In this document: positions 1 through 8,930 of the stretch, piece by piece | Layout: each line of letters begins with the position of its first letter | Position numbering within the stretch: position 1 is the stretch's first letter | Assembly (NCBI RefSeq): GCF_001269925.1 | Contig: NZ_LHVO01000028.1 | Location: 186,001-250,000, forward strand | Direction: 5' to 3' | Length of the DNA stretch: 64,000 bases | From: Pseudomonas sp. MIACH | Lineage (GTDB): Bacteria > Pseudomonadota > Gammaproteobacteria > Pseudomonadales > Pseudomonadaceae | Notes under the pieces: model-generated | What the model saw: only the letters and a program-made list of their open reading frames with translations | Databases searched by the model: none | What the model was told of the DNA's origin: nothing | Program-made: the position numbers and the translations under genes

Positions 1-165
1 GGAACACAACATCCCCGCCTCCCCCGCTTTGCTCCACAGGTTGCGATCGATATAGCCCTGCTTCTCCCATTGCCCATGGAACGGTGCAGCGTCTTTTTCA
101 AGAAAGGTGCGCACGCTCTGGCGAAAGAGTTCGTGCTCCGGGCTGAACAAGGTTCTGGGGATCAT
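1..165 (-). CDS. Acyl-CoA dehydrogenase, N-terminal 55 residues only (cut by window edge)
   Basis: An open frame reads leftward from an ATG at 165 to the window edge, so only the first 55 residues are visible. They begin MIPRTLFSPEHELFRQSV and include a segment reading FLEKDAAPFHGQWEKQG, which is the usual N-terminal helical start of acyl-CoA dehydrogenases (a flavoenzyme that makes the alpha-beta double bond of acyl-CoA). The FAD-binding and catalytic parts lie outside the window, so substrate chain length cannot be judged. It is divergent from the GlxA-type regulator at 311; the PAO1 homologues that I recall are also neighbours. Confidence 0.8.
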   Translation of the reverse strand, partial: MIPRTLFSPEHELFRQSVRTFLEKDAAPFHGQWEKQGYIDRNLWSKAGEAGMLCS

Positions 166-310
166 GGGTCACCTGCGTGGATTGTCGGACAAGGACGAGC
201 CCACAGAGCCTATGCCCCGATGGCGTCACAGGACACTGGACACATGCGACAAAAAATAAGACGATCCAGCCGTCTGGTGACCACTTTCCCCTATAAGAAT
301 AAATGAAATT

Positions 311-1306
311 ATGTCTAACCAAATCTCCACGCCGTTGCGGCGCGTCAGCATTTTGGCCATTGATCGGGTATTCGCTTCAACCCTGATGCAAGCCAAGGAT
401 TTCTTCCACCTCGCCAGCCTGCGTTATGGCAAACAGCAAGGCCTGGGCCTGACCCCTGCGTTCGAAACACGCCTTGTGAGCCCCGACGGAAAATCGGTGC
501 GCAGCTTCAGTGATGTGATCATGCCGGTGGACGGCGGCCTGGAAGACGCCGACATCATCGTACTGCCGGCCTTCTGGGATGACTTCGACGCCCTCTGCGC
601 GCGCTACCCGCAAGTGCTGCCGTGGCTGCGCGCGCAACATGCACGCGGCGCGGTACTCTGCGGCGAAGCCACAGGAGTGTTCTGGCTGGCCGAAGCCGGC
701 CTGCTCGATGGCAAGGAGGCGACCACCTACTGGCGCTTCTTCAACGCCTTCAGCGAACGCTTCCCCAAGGTCCAGCTCAATCAGGACAAGCACCTCACCG
801 ATGCCGACAACCTGTATTGCGCCGGCGGCACCACCTCGGCGTGCGACCTGTATATCTACCTGATCGAACGCTTCTGCGGCGCCAACATCGCCCAGGCAGT
901 GGCGCGTGACATCCTCTACGAAGTGCAGCGCAGCTACTCGCCGGGACGTATCGGGTTTGGGGGGCAGAAGCTGCACCAGGACGTGATTATCCTGCAGATC
1001 CAGCACTGGCTCGAAGAGCACTTTGCCGACAAATTCCGCTTCGAAGACGTCGCCCGGGAACACGGCATGAGCATTCGCAACTTCATGCGCCGCTTCCAGA
1101 CCGCCACCGGCGACAAGCCGCTGCACTACCTGCAACGCTTGCGTATCGAGACGGCCAAGGGCCTGCTCTCGGGCAGCCGCAAGAGCATCAAGACCATCAG
1201 CTATGAGGTGGGTTACGACGATGCGAGTTTCTTTGCGCGGTTGTTCAGGCAGCACACGGAGCTGTCACCGAACCAGTACCGCCAGCAGTTCCAACAGGCT
1301 GCGTAA
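311..1306 (+). CDS. GlxA-family transcriptional regulator (DJ-1/PfpI-like domain plus AraC helix-turn-helix)
   Basis: The 331-residue protein has two parts. Residues about 10-180 form a DJ-1/PfpI (class I amidotransferase-like) domain, with the elbow segment GAVLCGEATGVFWLAEAG carrying a cysteine near residue 116. Residues about 225-325 form an AraC-type double helix-turn-helix, including the signature segment ISYEVGYDDASFFARLFRQH. Such proteins are cytoplasmic DNA-binding regulators, often of amine or amino-acid catabolism; the effector here is unknown. It lies divergent to the acyl-CoA dehydrogenase with about 145 bp between them, which makes that gene a possible target, by inference only. 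No strong ribosome-binding site precedes the ATG. Confidence 0.88.
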   Translation: MSNQISTPLRRVSILAIDRVFASTLMQAKDFFHLASLRYGKQQGLGLTPAFETRLVSPDGKSVRSFSDVIMPVDGGLEDADIIVLPAFWDDFDALCARYPQVLPWLRAQHARGAVLCGEATGVFWLAEAGLLDGKEATTYWRFFNAFSERFPKVQLNQDKHLTDADNLYCAGGTTSACDLYIYLIERFCGANIAQAVARDILYEVQRSYSPGRIGFGGQKLHQDVIILQIQHWLEEHFADKFRFEDVAREHGMSIRNFMRRFQTATGDKPLHYLQRLRIETAKGLLSGSRKSIKTISYEVGYDDASFFARLFRQHTELSPNQYRQQFQQAA

Positions 1307-1311
1307 GCAAA

Positions 1312-1400
1312 TGTGGGAGGGGGCTTGCTCCCGATAGCAGTGTGTCAGTGAGTACATCTTGCACTGATAGACCGCTATCGGGGGCAAGCCCCCTCCCACA
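1312..1400. repeat. REPIN: two inverted REP arms of the GTGGGAGG family
   Basis: Two 27-base arms, 1312-1338 and 1374-1400, are near-perfect reverse complements and start with TGTGGGAGGGGGCTTGC. They enclose about 35 bases that contain a smaller inverted repeat, TCAGTG with CACTGA. This is the doublet form of Pseudomonas REP elements. It sits between the convergent ends of the GlxA-type regulator and zapE, so it may also terminate transcription. Confidence 0.9.
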
Positions 1401-1417
1401 CTTGACCTACATCGGTC

Positions 1418-2512
1418 TTAGGGTTTGTGCCCGCGCGACAGGAACTCGTGGGACTGCATTTCGAGCAGGCGGCTCAGGGTTCGCTGGAATTCGAAGTTCA
1501 AGCGCCCGCCGGTATACAGGTCCTTGAGTTCGACTTCGGCCGAGATGATCAACTTGACGTTACGGTCGTAGAACTCGTCGACCATGTTGATAAACCGTCG
1601 GGCGATGTCGTCGGTGGTGACGCTCATCTGCTCCACGCCGCTGAGGATCACCGCGTGGAAGATCTTGCCCAGTTCGATGTAGTCGTTCTGGCTACGCGGG
1701 CCGTCGCACAGTTGGCGGAATTCGAACCAGGCCACGTCATCGCAGGTACGCAGGGCGATGATCTCGCGGTTCTCGATCATCAGCTTGTCGTTTTCCACCG
1801 CCTGGGTGCACTCCGGCGTGAGGGCGCGGAAGCTCTTGCGCAGGCTTTCGTGCGCAGCTTCGTTCAGCGGGAAGTGGAACAGCTCCGCCTGTTCGAGGTG
1901 ACGCAGACGGTAGTCGACGCCACTGTCGACGTTGACGATCTCGGTGTTCTGCTTGATCAGCGCAATGGCGGGCAGGAAGCGCGCACGTTGCAGGCCATCC
2001 TTGTAGAGGCCGTCGGGCACGATGTTCGAAGTGGCGACCAGGGTCACGCCGTTCTTGAACAGCTCTTCCATCAGGGTGCCGAGGATCATGGCGTCGGTGA
2101 TGTCGGAAACGAAGAATTCATCGAAGCAGATCACCCGCGCCTCGTCGGAGAAACGCTTGGCGATGATGGTCAGCGGGTTTTTTTCACCCGGCAGGGTCTT
2201 CATTTCTTCGTGCACGCGCTTCATGAAGCGGTGGAAGTGGGTGCGGACCTTTTCCTTGAACGGCAGCGCCTCAAAGAACGTATCGACCAGATAGGTCTTG
2301 CCCCGACCTACACCGCCCCAGAAATACAGGCCCTTGACCGGCGTGTGGTCTTTCTTGCCAAACAGCTTGCTGAGCATCCCCGGCTTGCTTTGCGAGGCCG
2401 CGACCAGGTCGTCGTACAGGCGCTGCAAATGACGCACCGCCGTTTCCTGGGCCGCGTCATGGAAGAATTCAGGGCGTTTCAGATCAGCTTGATATCGTTC
2501 TAGGGGCGTCAT
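1418..2512 (-). CDS. zapE: Cell division protein ZapE (AFG1-like P-loop ATPase)
   Basis: The 364-residue protein from the ATG at 2512 begins MTPLERYQADLKRPEFF, typical of ZapE. Walker A is GGVGRGKT at residues 66-73 and Walker B is CFDEF at 129-133. The length fits the family (about 360-375). ZapE acts at the bacterial division ring and is related to the mitochondrial AFG1/LACE1 ATPases. The open frame continues 21 residues upstream, but that extension is not family-like and the chosen ATG matches homologues. It lies downstream of trpS on the same strand, separated by a terminator hairpin. Confidence 0.93.
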   Translation of the reverse strand: MTPLERYQADLKRPEFFHDAAQETAVRHLQRLYDDLVAASQSKPGMLSKLFGKKDHTPVKGLYFWGGVGRGKTYLVDTFFEALPFKEKVRTHFHRFMKRVHEEMKTLPGEKNPLTIIAKRFSDEARVICFDEFFVSDITDAMILGTLMEELFKNGVTLVATSNIVPDGLYKDGLQRARFLPAIALIKQNTEIVNVDSGVDYRLRHLEQAELFHFPLNEAAHESLRKSFRALTPECTQAVENDKLMIENREIIALRTCDDVAWFEFRQLCDGPRSQNDYIELGKIFHAVILSGVEQMSVTTDDIARRFINMVDEFYDRNVKLIISAEVELKDLYTGGRLNFEFQRTLSRLLEMQSHEFLSRGHKP

Positions 2513-2532
2513 AATTTCGTTAGCAAGGCAAC

Positions 2533-2562
2533 AAAAACGGGCCGTCACTGTAACGACGGCCC
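2533..2562 (-). terminator. Intrinsic terminator downstream of trpS
   Basis: Read on the minus strand this is a GGGGCCGTCG/GACGGCCC hairpin followed by GTTTTTG. It falls between the trpS stop and the zapE start, so zapE probably has its own promoter or depends on read-through. Confidence 0.75.
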
Positions 2563-2591
2563 CGGATAATGGCAATCAACCCTTGGTCGGG

Positions 2592-3947
2592 TTAATCCTC
2601 GATTGGGGTCAACGCAATGCGCAGGGCTGCAATGGCGGCATCACGCGATGCACCATCGGCAAACTCGGCGCTGTCGGCGACTGCGGCACCGTCCAGCCAT
2701 ACGCTGAAGCTCAGGGCCTCGGTGCGCACATCCAGCGCTTCACCGTTTTGCAGTTGCTTGGTCACCGCACCGGCCGCCTTGCCATCGGCAAAGTTGCGCG
2801 ACAGCAGCAGTTGTTCGCCATCGGCGGCCAACAGGCGGAAGCGGAAGCTGCCATCGTCTTCACGGAAGCTCACAAAACGTGCGGCTTTGGCGGCCTTCTT
2901 CTTGGTCGCAACCGGCGCCGCAGCCTGGTTGACGAAAGAACGCAGGCCCACCGCTTCACGCAACTCGGCCAGGAATGGCGCGGCGACGGCACGGGCTTTC
3001 TTGGCGCCGACCAGCAACAGGTCTTCCATGTCCGACGGGCGCGACATCAACTGGTGGTAGCGCTCGCGCGCTTCGCCCAATTGGCCGTCCAGCAGCTGGA
3101 ACAGGCGGCTCTTCGCCTCGCCCCAGCCCAGGCCTTGCAGCAGCTCGCCGCGGAACTCTTCTTCCTGGGCCTTGCTGGCAAACGCCTGGTAGAGGGTGAA
3201 CAGGTGCGAGTTGTCCGGGTCCTTGGCTTCGCCGGGCGCGCGGGAGTCGGTGACGATCCGCGAGATGGCGTCCTTCATGTCCTTGGCGCTGGTGAACAAC
3301 GGGATGGTGTTGTCGTAGCTCTTGGACATCTTGCGGCCATCCAGGCCCGGCAAGGTGGCAACGCTTTCTTCGATCAACGCCTCGGGCATGGTGAAGAATT
3401 CTTTACCGTTGCCGAACAGGTGGTTGAAGCGCTGGCCGATGTCGCGGGCCATTTCCACGTGCTGGATCTGGTCGCGGCCCACCGGCACTTTGTGCGCGTT
3501 GAACATCAGGATGTCCGCCGCCATCAGCACCGGGTAGCTGTACAGGCCCATGGTGATGCCCGCATCCGGGTCTTCGCCGGTCTCCACGTTCTTGTCCACC
3601 GAGGCCTTGTAGGCATGGGCGCGGTTGAGCAGGCCCTTGGCGGCGACGCAGGTCAGCAGCCAGGTCAGCTCGGGGATTTCCGGGATGTCGGACTGACGAT
3701 AAAAGGTCACCCGGTTCACATCCAGGCCACCGGCCAGCCAGGTCGCGGCGATTTCCATACGCGAGCGCTGGATGCGCTGCGGGTCATCGCATTTGATCAG
3801 GGCGTGGTAGTCGGCCAGGAAGTAGAAAGAGTCGGCATTGGCGTCCTGGCTGGCAAGGATCGCCGGGCGGATCGCACCGGCGTAGTTGCCCAGGTGCGGC
3901 GTGCCGGTGGTGGTGATGCCGGTGAGGATACGGGTACGAGTCGTCAT
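2592..3947 (-). CDS. trpS: Tryptophan--tRNA ligase
   Basis: This class I aminoacyl-tRNA synthetase charges tRNA-Trp. The HIGH-like motif is PHLGNYAGA from residue 17 and the KMSKS loop is at 206-210 (GRKMSKSYDN). At 451 residues it is longer than the compact E. coli form (about 334), with an extra C-terminal region from about residue 345 that contains a lysine- and alanine-rich linker and a beta-rich tail; this long form is common in pseudomonads. The ATG at 3947 gives the expected N-terminus. The alpha/beta hydrolase gene lies 24 bp upstream on the same strand. Confidence 0.97.
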   Translation of the reverse strand: MTTRTRILTGITTTGTPHLGNYAGAIRPAILASQDANADSFYFLADYHALIKCDDPQRIQRSRMEIAATWLAGGLDVNRVTFYRQSDIPEIPELTWLLTCVAAKGLLNRAHAYKASVDKNVETGEDPDAGITMGLYSYPVLMAADILMFNAHKVPVGRDQIQHVEMARDIGQRFNHLFGNGKEFFTMPEALIEESVATLPGLDGRKMSKSYDNTIPLFTSAKDMKDAISRIVTDSRAPGEAKDPDNSHLFTLYQAFASKAQEEEFRGELLQGLGWGEAKSRLFQLLDGQLGEARERYHQLMSRPSDMEDLLLVGAKKARAVAAPFLAELREAVGLRSFVNQAAAPVATKKKAAKAARFVSFREDDGSFRFRLLAADGEQLLLSRNFADGKAAGAVTKQLQNGEALDVRTEALSFSVWLDGAAVADSAEFADGASRDAAIAALRIALTPIED

Positions 3948-3971
3948 GGGTAATCGCTTATCAGACTGCTA

Positions 3972-4601
3972 TCAATTCGAGAGGCGCGGCAGCACCAGAT
4001 CCTTGAGATCGGTGAGCTTGCCATGAAAAAAGTGCCCGCATTCTGCCACTTTCAGCAGCTCATGGGGGCGTTTCAAGGCGGCAGACCAGTCGTAGACCAA
4101 TTGCGGATCGACCACTTCGTCGGTTTCCGGCTGGATCAGGGTGAGCGGGCAGCCTTGTGGCAACACATCACTATCGCGCAGGCGCATCACCGCCGCAGCG
4201 ACCATGAACAGGTGCGCCAGTTTTTCACCCTTGGCTTCAAGGCGACCGCCGAGGCTGGCGGCCACATAACCGCCAAAGGAAAAGCCGAGCAAGGTGATCG
4301 GCAGGCCAGGGTGTTTTTCCCGCAGCCAGGTGACAGCCGCTTCGGCATCATCCACTTCACCCGTGGCCATATCGTGCGTACCGGCGCTGGCGCCAACCCC
4401 ACGGTAGTTGAAACGCAAAGTGATCAAACCCGCATCGCGGGCGGTGCGTTGCAGGGTCGAGACAACTTTATTGAGCATGGTCCCACCTTGCACCGGGTTA
4501 GGGTGACAGATCAGCGCCAGGCCACGTGGCTCGGGGTGATCCAGGTACAGGGCTTCCAATTGACCTACCGGGCCATCGATCAAAACGGGGGTTTCACGCA
4601 T
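3972..4601 (-). CDS. Alpha/beta hydrolase (serine hydrolase of the small cytoplasmic YfbL/dienelactone-like type)
   Basis: The 209-residue protein has the nucleophile elbow GFSFGG at residues 106-111 (Ser108), an oxyanion segment HPNPVQGG near 33-40, and a late GHFFHG that would supply the catalytic histidine. There is no signal peptide. I start it at the ATG at 4601 because family members begin MRETPVLIDGP; however, the best Shine-Dalgarno (GGAG) is spaced better for a TTG two codons upstream (4607), so the real start could be that one. The substrate is unknown. It is divergent from yhcB and probably co-transcribed with trpS. Confidence 0.82.
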   Translation of the reverse strand: MRETPVLIDGPVGQLEALYLDHPEPRGLALICHPNPVQGGTMLNKVVSTLQRTARDAGLITLRFNYRGVGASAGTHDMATGEVDDAEAAVTWLREKHPGLPITLLGFSFGGYVAASLGGRLEAKGEKLAHLFMVAAAVMRLRDSDVLPQGCPLTLIQPETDEVVDPQLVYDWSAALKRPHELLKVAECGHFFHGKLTDLKDLVLPRLSN

Positions 4602-4748
4602 GAGCAAGGAATGAACTCCGTGACCTCTCAAAGGGTCGACTCGTCTAGCTAAAAGTCTGTGCATGGCATCATTGCGAGCTTAATCGCGGTATACAGCGCA
4701 GGTTTGAGCCGTTAACGTAAAGCAAAGCCGTTTATAGAGGAAGGACTC

Positions 4749-5186
4749 GTGGAACACTCGCTCTTAGTTTGGTTGTTGCCGACTCTCGCCTTGGTTGCCG
4801 GTGTCGCCATTGGATTCCTGGTTGCCCGCCTGCTGCCGAATGCCGCGCCTAACCGCACGCAGCGTCAGTTGGATGACATTCAGGAACGTTTTGACAGTTA
4901 TCAGAACGAGGTTGTTACCCACTTCAACAGCACCGCGACCCTGGTCAAGAAACTCACCCAGAGCTACCAGGAAGTACAGGATCACCTCGCCGATGGCGCA
5001 AACCGCCTGGCCCTCGACGACATCACCCGTCAGCGTCTGCTGGCCGCGCTGCATTCCGATGCACCGCAAACTCCACGGGAACGCCTGACCCCACCCCGGG
5101 AAAACCAGGAACCACCACGGGACTACGCGCCAAAAACGCCGAACGCCCCGGGCATGCTGGATGAGCATTACGGCTTGAAGAAGTAA
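4749..5186 (+). CDS. yhcB: YhcB/DUF1043 inner-membrane protein
   Basis: The 145-residue protein starts with GTG behind an AGGAAGG ribosome-binding site. It has one N-terminal transmembrane helix (about residues 4-26), then a charged region likely to form a coiled coil (about 35-85), and a proline- and charge-rich tail. That architecture is the DUF1043 family, called YhcB or ZapG in E. coli and linked there to cell envelope and division. The gene stands alone, with a strong terminator 15 bp downstream. Confidence 0.87.
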   Translation: MEHSLLVWLLPTLALVAGVAIGFLVARLLPNAAPNRTQRQLDDIQERFDSYQNEVVTHFNSTATLVKKLTQSYQEVQDHLADGANRLALDDITRQRLLAALHSDAPQTPRERLTPPRENQEPPRDYAPKTPNAPGMLDEHYGLKK

Positions 5187-5200
5187 GTTATTTTCAAGCA

Positions 5201-5241
5201 ACAAAAAGCCCGGCTGATCATTGATCAACCGGGCTTTTTGT
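5201..5241. terminator. Bidirectional intrinsic terminator
   Basis: An extended hairpin pairs ACAAAAAGCCCGGTTGATCA-like arms around the centre at 5219-5222 and has A and T runs at its two ends. It can end yhcB transcription from the left and any rightward-to-leftward transcription from the ABC exporter. Confidence 0.9.
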
Positions 5242-5254
5242 TGGGCCTCGCTCT

Positions 5255-5281
5255 TGTGGGAGGGGGCTTACACCCTTCCCC
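5255..5281. repeat. Degenerate single REP (GTGGGAGG family)
   Basis: The sequence reads TGTGGGAGGGGGCTTACACC followed by CTTCCCCATTG. The left arm is intact and the right arm has decayed. Confidence 0.65.
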
Positions 5282-5289
5282 ATTGGTCT

Positions 5290-7014
5290 TCAGGCCACGG
5301 GCTGTTCTTGAAGCCACCCTGCCTCGATCCGCACATGCCGTCCATGGAAGCGCTTGAGGCTGCTGCGGTGACCGACGCTGACAATGCTCAAACCCGGCAA
5401 CTCATCAATCAACGCCTGATACAACGTCGCCTCATCCTCTTCATCCATGGCCGATGTCGCTTCGTCCATATAGAGCCATTGCGGCGCGAACAACAAGGCT
5501 CGGGCAAAGGCCAGGCGCTGCTGTTCGCCGGGCGAGAGCATGCGTTGCCAATGGTTGGCTTCATCCAGGCGCCCCACCAGGTGCGGCAGGCGACAGGTTT
5601 CCAGGACCTGTGCATAACGTTCTGCCGAATAGACGCTGTCGTCCTGTGGATAACTCAACACCGCCTTGAGTGTGCCGATCGGCAGGTAGGGCTTCTGCGG
5701 CAGGAACAGGTAACGTTTGGCCGGCAGGCGAATGCTGCCGTGACCAGCAGGCCACAGATGTCCCATGGCGCGCAGCAAGGTACTTTTGCCGCTGCCGGAA
5801 CGGCCGCTGAGCATGAGGCGCTCACCCGGCTCAACGATCATGTTGGCGTCGGTCAGCAGGTGACGACCATCCGCCAGGTTCATGCCCAGCCCTTGCACCA
5901 CCAGACGCTCGCCCTCCGCGCTGACGTCAATGGCGGCTGGGCGCTGCTCGTTTTCACTCATGGCCTGCTGAAAACTCAGTAGACGGTCGCTGGTCGCGCG
6001 CCAACCGGCGAGGTCGGCGTACGCACTGATAAACCAGCTGAAGTTGCCCTGCACGTTGCCAAACGCCGAGTTGATTTGCATCAGCTCGCCCAGTTCGATC
6101 TTGCCGGAAAAGTAGCGCGGGGCAGCCACGATAAACGCAAAGACGGTCGCAATCTGTTCATAACCGGCAGTGAAGAACGTCAGGCGCTTGGACACCTTCA
6201 TGATGTCCCAGTAGTTATGCCAGACCTTCCCGAACCGCGCGCTCAAACGCTGATTCTCATTGGGTTCGCCGTTGTACAGGGCGATGCTCTCGGCATTCTC
6301 CCGCACTCGCACCATGGAGAAACGCAAGTCTGCTTCGAAGCGTTGTTGCTGATTGCTCAAACCGATCAAACGACGACCGATCAGATGGGTCAGCCAACTG
6401 CCGACACCGGCATAGACCAATGCACACCAGAACATGTAGCCGGGGATGGTGATACCGAACACTTCAATACTGCCCGACACGCCCCACAGGATGATCGAGA
6501 ATGACACCAGGCTGACCACATTGCGCAGCAGACCCAGGCCAAGACTTAACGTATTCGAGGTAAAGCTGTTGAGGTCTTCGGAAATCCGCTGATCCGGGTT
6601 ATCGGTGTAGCCGCCCTGCTCCAGCTGGTAGTAGTTCTTGTTGCCAAGCCAGCGGGCAAAATACTTTTCGGTGAGCCATGCACGCCAGCGAATGGTCAGC
6701 ATCTGAGTGAGGTAGAGACGGTAGACCGCGCCGAGAATCGCCACCGTGGCGATGCCGCAGAAATAAACGATCTGTTGCCAGAAGGCGACCGTGTCCTTGT
6801 TTTCCAGCGCGTTGTAGAAGTCCTTGTACCAGTGGTTGAGCCACACGGAAATGGCCACGCTGAACAGCGACAGGCCAATCACCACGGCGAGCAACAACCA
6901 GGCCTTGCCCTTCTCTTCACTTCGCCAATAAGGCGTGATCATCGCCCAGGTTCGGCGAAAGAATTGCCCACGCACTGCGTCATTGACCGCAGAGTACTCA
7001 GCGTTCTGATTCAT
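5290..7014 (-). CDS. ABC transporter, fused permease and ATPase, SbmA/BacA-like (YddA type)
   Basis: The 574-residue protein joins an N-terminal membrane domain of the SbmA/BacA type (about six helices, residues 35-330; note SVAISVWLNHWYKDFYNAL near 52-70) to an ABC ATPase. Walker A is GRSGSGKST near 404, the signature is LSPGEQQR near 490 and Walker B is WLYMDEATSAMDEED near 508. Members of this family carry peptides or cobalamin-like cargo, or are of unknown substrate (YddA); nothing here fixes the cargo. It lacks close functional neighbours: roxR follows 100 bp upstream on the same strand after an inverted repeat. Confidence 0.88.
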   Translation of the reverse strand: MNQNAEYSAVNDAVRGQFFRRTWAMITPYWRSEEKGKAWLLLAVVIGLSLFSVAISVWLNHWYKDFYNALENKDTVAFWQQIVYFCGIATVAILGAVYRLYLTQMLTIRWRAWLTEKYFARWLGNKNYYQLEQGGYTDNPDQRISEDLNSFTSNTLSLGLGLLRNVVSLVSFSIILWGVSGSIEVFGITIPGYMFWCALVYAGVGSWLTHLIGRRLIGLSNQQQRFEADLRFSMVRVRENAESIALYNGEPNENQRLSARFGKVWHNYWDIMKVSKRLTFFTAGYEQIATVFAFIVAAPRYFSGKIELGELMQINSAFGNVQGNFSWFISAYADLAGWRATSDRLLSFQQAMSENEQRPAAIDVSAEGERLVVQGLGMNLADGRHLLTDANMIVEPGERLMLSGRSGSGKSTLLRAMGHLWPAGHGSIRLPAKRYLFLPQKPYLPIGTLKAVLSYPQDDSVYSAERYAQVLETCRLPHLVGRLDEANHWQRMLSPGEQQRLAFARALLFAPQWLYMDEATSAMDEEDEATLYQALIDELPGLSIVSVGHRSSLKRFHGRHVRIEAGWLQEQPVA

Positions 7015-7049
7015 CGTTCAGGCTCGATAGGAAGGAGGTGACAGGCGTT

Positions 7050-7075
7050 TGAACCGATCATAGTTGATCGGTTCA
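7050..7075 (-). terminator. Hairpin after roxR (probable terminator)
   Basis: A perfect 11-bp inverted repeat, TGAACCGATCA and TGATCGGTTCA, with a 4-base loop lies 40 bp past the roxR stop. The T-run after it is weak, so it may instead be an RNA-stabilising stem or an operator for the ABC gene. Confidence 0.5.
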
Positions 7076-7114
7076 GGGCTCCGTGCGGCCTGAAGCGGCT
7101 CGTTCAGCCGAGGT

Positions 7115-7675
7115 TCAGCGTCGTACCGGACGCTTCTGCAGCTTGCGTTGCAGGGTGCGACGGTGCATGCCCAGGGCGCGGGCAGTGGCGGATATGTTGC
7201 CTTCGTGTTCGGTAAGTACGCGCTGGATGTGTTCCCACTGCAGGCGGTCCACCGACATCGGGTTTTCCGGCACCAGGGTGTCGAGGTCGGCATGCTCGGA
7301 CAGCAACGCCGCCAGCACGTCATCGGCATCCGCCGGTTTGCACAGGTAGTTGCAGGCACCGCGCTTGATGGCTTCGACGGCCGTGGCGATGCTGGAGTAA
7401 CCGGTGAGGATCACCACGCGCATTTCCGGGTCGAGTTCCAGCAGTTTGGGCAACAGCACCAGGCCGGAGTCGCCGTCCATTTTCAGGTCGAGCGCGGCAT
7501 AGTCCGGCAAGTCAGCCTGGGCAATGGTCAGGCCTTCTTCGGCGGAGCCTGCGGTGCTCACGCGAAAGCCACGACGGCTCATCGCGCGCGCCATCACGCG
7601 GGTAAAGGTGGCGTCATCATCTACCAGCAACAGGTGCGGCAGTTCTTCGCCTTCGACTTGGATCTCGTCACTCAT
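7115..7675 (-). CDS. roxR: Response regulator RoxR (RegA/PrrA/ActR family)
   Basis: The 186-residue protein has a receiver domain with the acidic pocket DDD at 19-21 and the phospho-acceptor Asp63 in ALDLKMDG, then a linker and a Fis-type helix-turn-helix at about 145-180 (ISATARALGMHRRTLQRKL). This is the RegA/PrrA/RoxR arrangement, which controls respiratory and redox genes such as terminal oxidases. The start at the ATG at 7675 overlaps the end of roxS by 8 bases, so the two are translationally coupled. An upstream in-frame extension of 20 residues is not family-like. Confidence 0.93.
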   Translation of the reverse strand: MSDEIQVEGEELPHLLLVDDDATFTRVMARAMSRRGFRVSTAGSAEEGLTIAQADLPDYAALDLKMDGDSGLVLLPKLLELDPEMRVVILTGYSSIATAVEAIKRGACNYLCKPADADDVLAALLSEHADLDTLVPENPMSVDRLQWEHIQRVLTEHEGNISATARALGMHRRTLQRKLQKRPVRR

Positions 7676-8930
7676 CGATATCTCCTCGTGCGACACGGGG
7701 CAGGCGCAGCTCGGTAAGCGTGCCACCTTCCTCATGACTATAGAGCTTCACTGAGCCGCCCGCGCGGGTCACGCTGGCCTTGCTCAAAAACAGGCCGAGG
7801 CCGAAGCCTTTGCCCTTGGTGGTAAAGAAAGGTTTGCCGATCTGCTCGGCAATCGCCAGCGGCACGCCCGCGCCGTGGTCGCGAATGCTGATCGTCAGGT
7901 CATCCACATCCCAATCCAGCCGGACTTCCAGGCCTTCGGGGCAGGCGTCAGCGGCATTGTTGAGCAGGTTGAGCAAGGCTTGGGTGAGGTCCGGCGGTGG
8001 CGCCATGCGCGGCACAGTGCCCTGACCCAGCAGGTGGAAGCGGTAGCTGGCTTCGGGACGCATCAGGTGCCAGCGGTTCAGCGCTTCGTCGAGCCACTGG
8101 GTCACGTCCTGCATGTCGACCGCCAGGCGGCGATTGGCTTCGGCTGCGCGTACCAGTTGCTGCAAGGTCTGCTTGCACTGTTTGACCTGTTCGCGCAGCA
8201 CGCCGAGATCCTCTTGCAGCGCCGGGTCGTGGTGGTCCTGGGTCATTTCGTTGAGCAGCACGCTCATGGTCGCCAACGGCGTGCCCAATTCGTGGGCGGC
8301 GCCGGCGGCCTGGGTGGCGACGGCGAGCAGTTGCTGGTCACGCAAGCCCTCTTCGCGGCGAATGGCGCGCAGTTCTTCCTGGCGGCGCAGCTCTTCGGCC
8401 ATGCGCGCAGCAAAGAAGGTGATCACGGCGGCAGACAGGGCAAAGCTCAGCCACATCCCGTAGATCTGCAGGTTTTCGCGGGCGATGGGGAACGTTTGCA
8501 ACGGATAGAAGCGCGCCAGCAGCAGGGTGTACAGGGTCAGGGCGATGCCCGACAGCACCACCGAGTAGCGCCACGGCAAGGTCACCGCAGCGATGGTCAG
8601 TGGCACCAGGTAATAAGAAACGAACGGGTTGGTGGAGCCGCCAGAAAAGTACAGCAACACACTGTGGATAAACAGGTCGCAGGCCAATTGCAGGGCGTAT
8701 TCCAGCTCGGTTACCGGCCACGTGGTGCGCAAGCGGATGGCGGTAAACACACACAGCACGATGGAGAAACCCAGGGTCACGCCCAACTGCAGCCAGGGCA
8801 GCGGCAACAGGTCGAACCAATAGGCGAGCCCCACCGATCCGGCCTGTGCGGCCAGTACCAGGGTACGAATGAACGTCAGGCGCCAGAGGTTCTGGCGGGT
8901 GGCGGAAGTCAGTTTTACGGCGGCGAGCAT
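7668..8930 (-). CDS. roxS: Redox sensor histidine kinase RoxS (RegB/PrrB family)
   Basis: The 420-residue protein has about six membrane helices (residues 20-175), a dimerisation/histidine domain with His213 in AAHELGTPLATM, and a C-terminal ATPase domain with the N-box LLNNAADACP and glycine-rich GFGLGLFLSK. Two RegB hallmarks are visible: GGSTNPF at 97-103, the proposed quinone-sensing heptapeptide, and Cys252, matching the redox-active cysteine after the H-box. It should autophosphorylate and pass phosphate to RoxR. The ATG at 8930 is chosen because the longer frame runs antisense through the next gene. Confidence 0.94.
   Translation of the reverse strand: MLAAVKLTSATRQNLWRLTFIRTLVLAAQAGSVGLAYWFDLLPLPWLQLGVTLGFSIVLCVFTAIRLRTTWPVTELEYALQLACDLFIHSVLLYFSGGSTNPFVSYYLVPLTIAAVTLPWRYSVVLSGIALTLYTLLLARFYPLQTFPIARENLQIYGMWLSFALSAAVITFFAARMAEELRRQEELRAIRREEGLRDQQLLAVATQAAGAAHELGTPLATMSVLLNEMTQDHHDPALQEDLGVLREQVKQCKQTLQQLVRAAEANRRLAVDMQDVTQWLDEALNRWHLMRPEASYRFHLLGQGTVPRMAPPPDLTQALLNLLNNAADACPEGLEVRLDWDVDDLTISIRDHGAGVPLAIAEQIGKPFFTTKGKGFGLGLFLSKASVTRAGGSVKLYSHEEGGTLTELRLPRVARGDIDE

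Noticed and set aside
2583..3953. 456-residue plus-strand open frame across trpS
   Set aside because: It is the antisense shadow of trpS in a high-GC genome; it has no family-like motif, and trpS is clear on the other strand.
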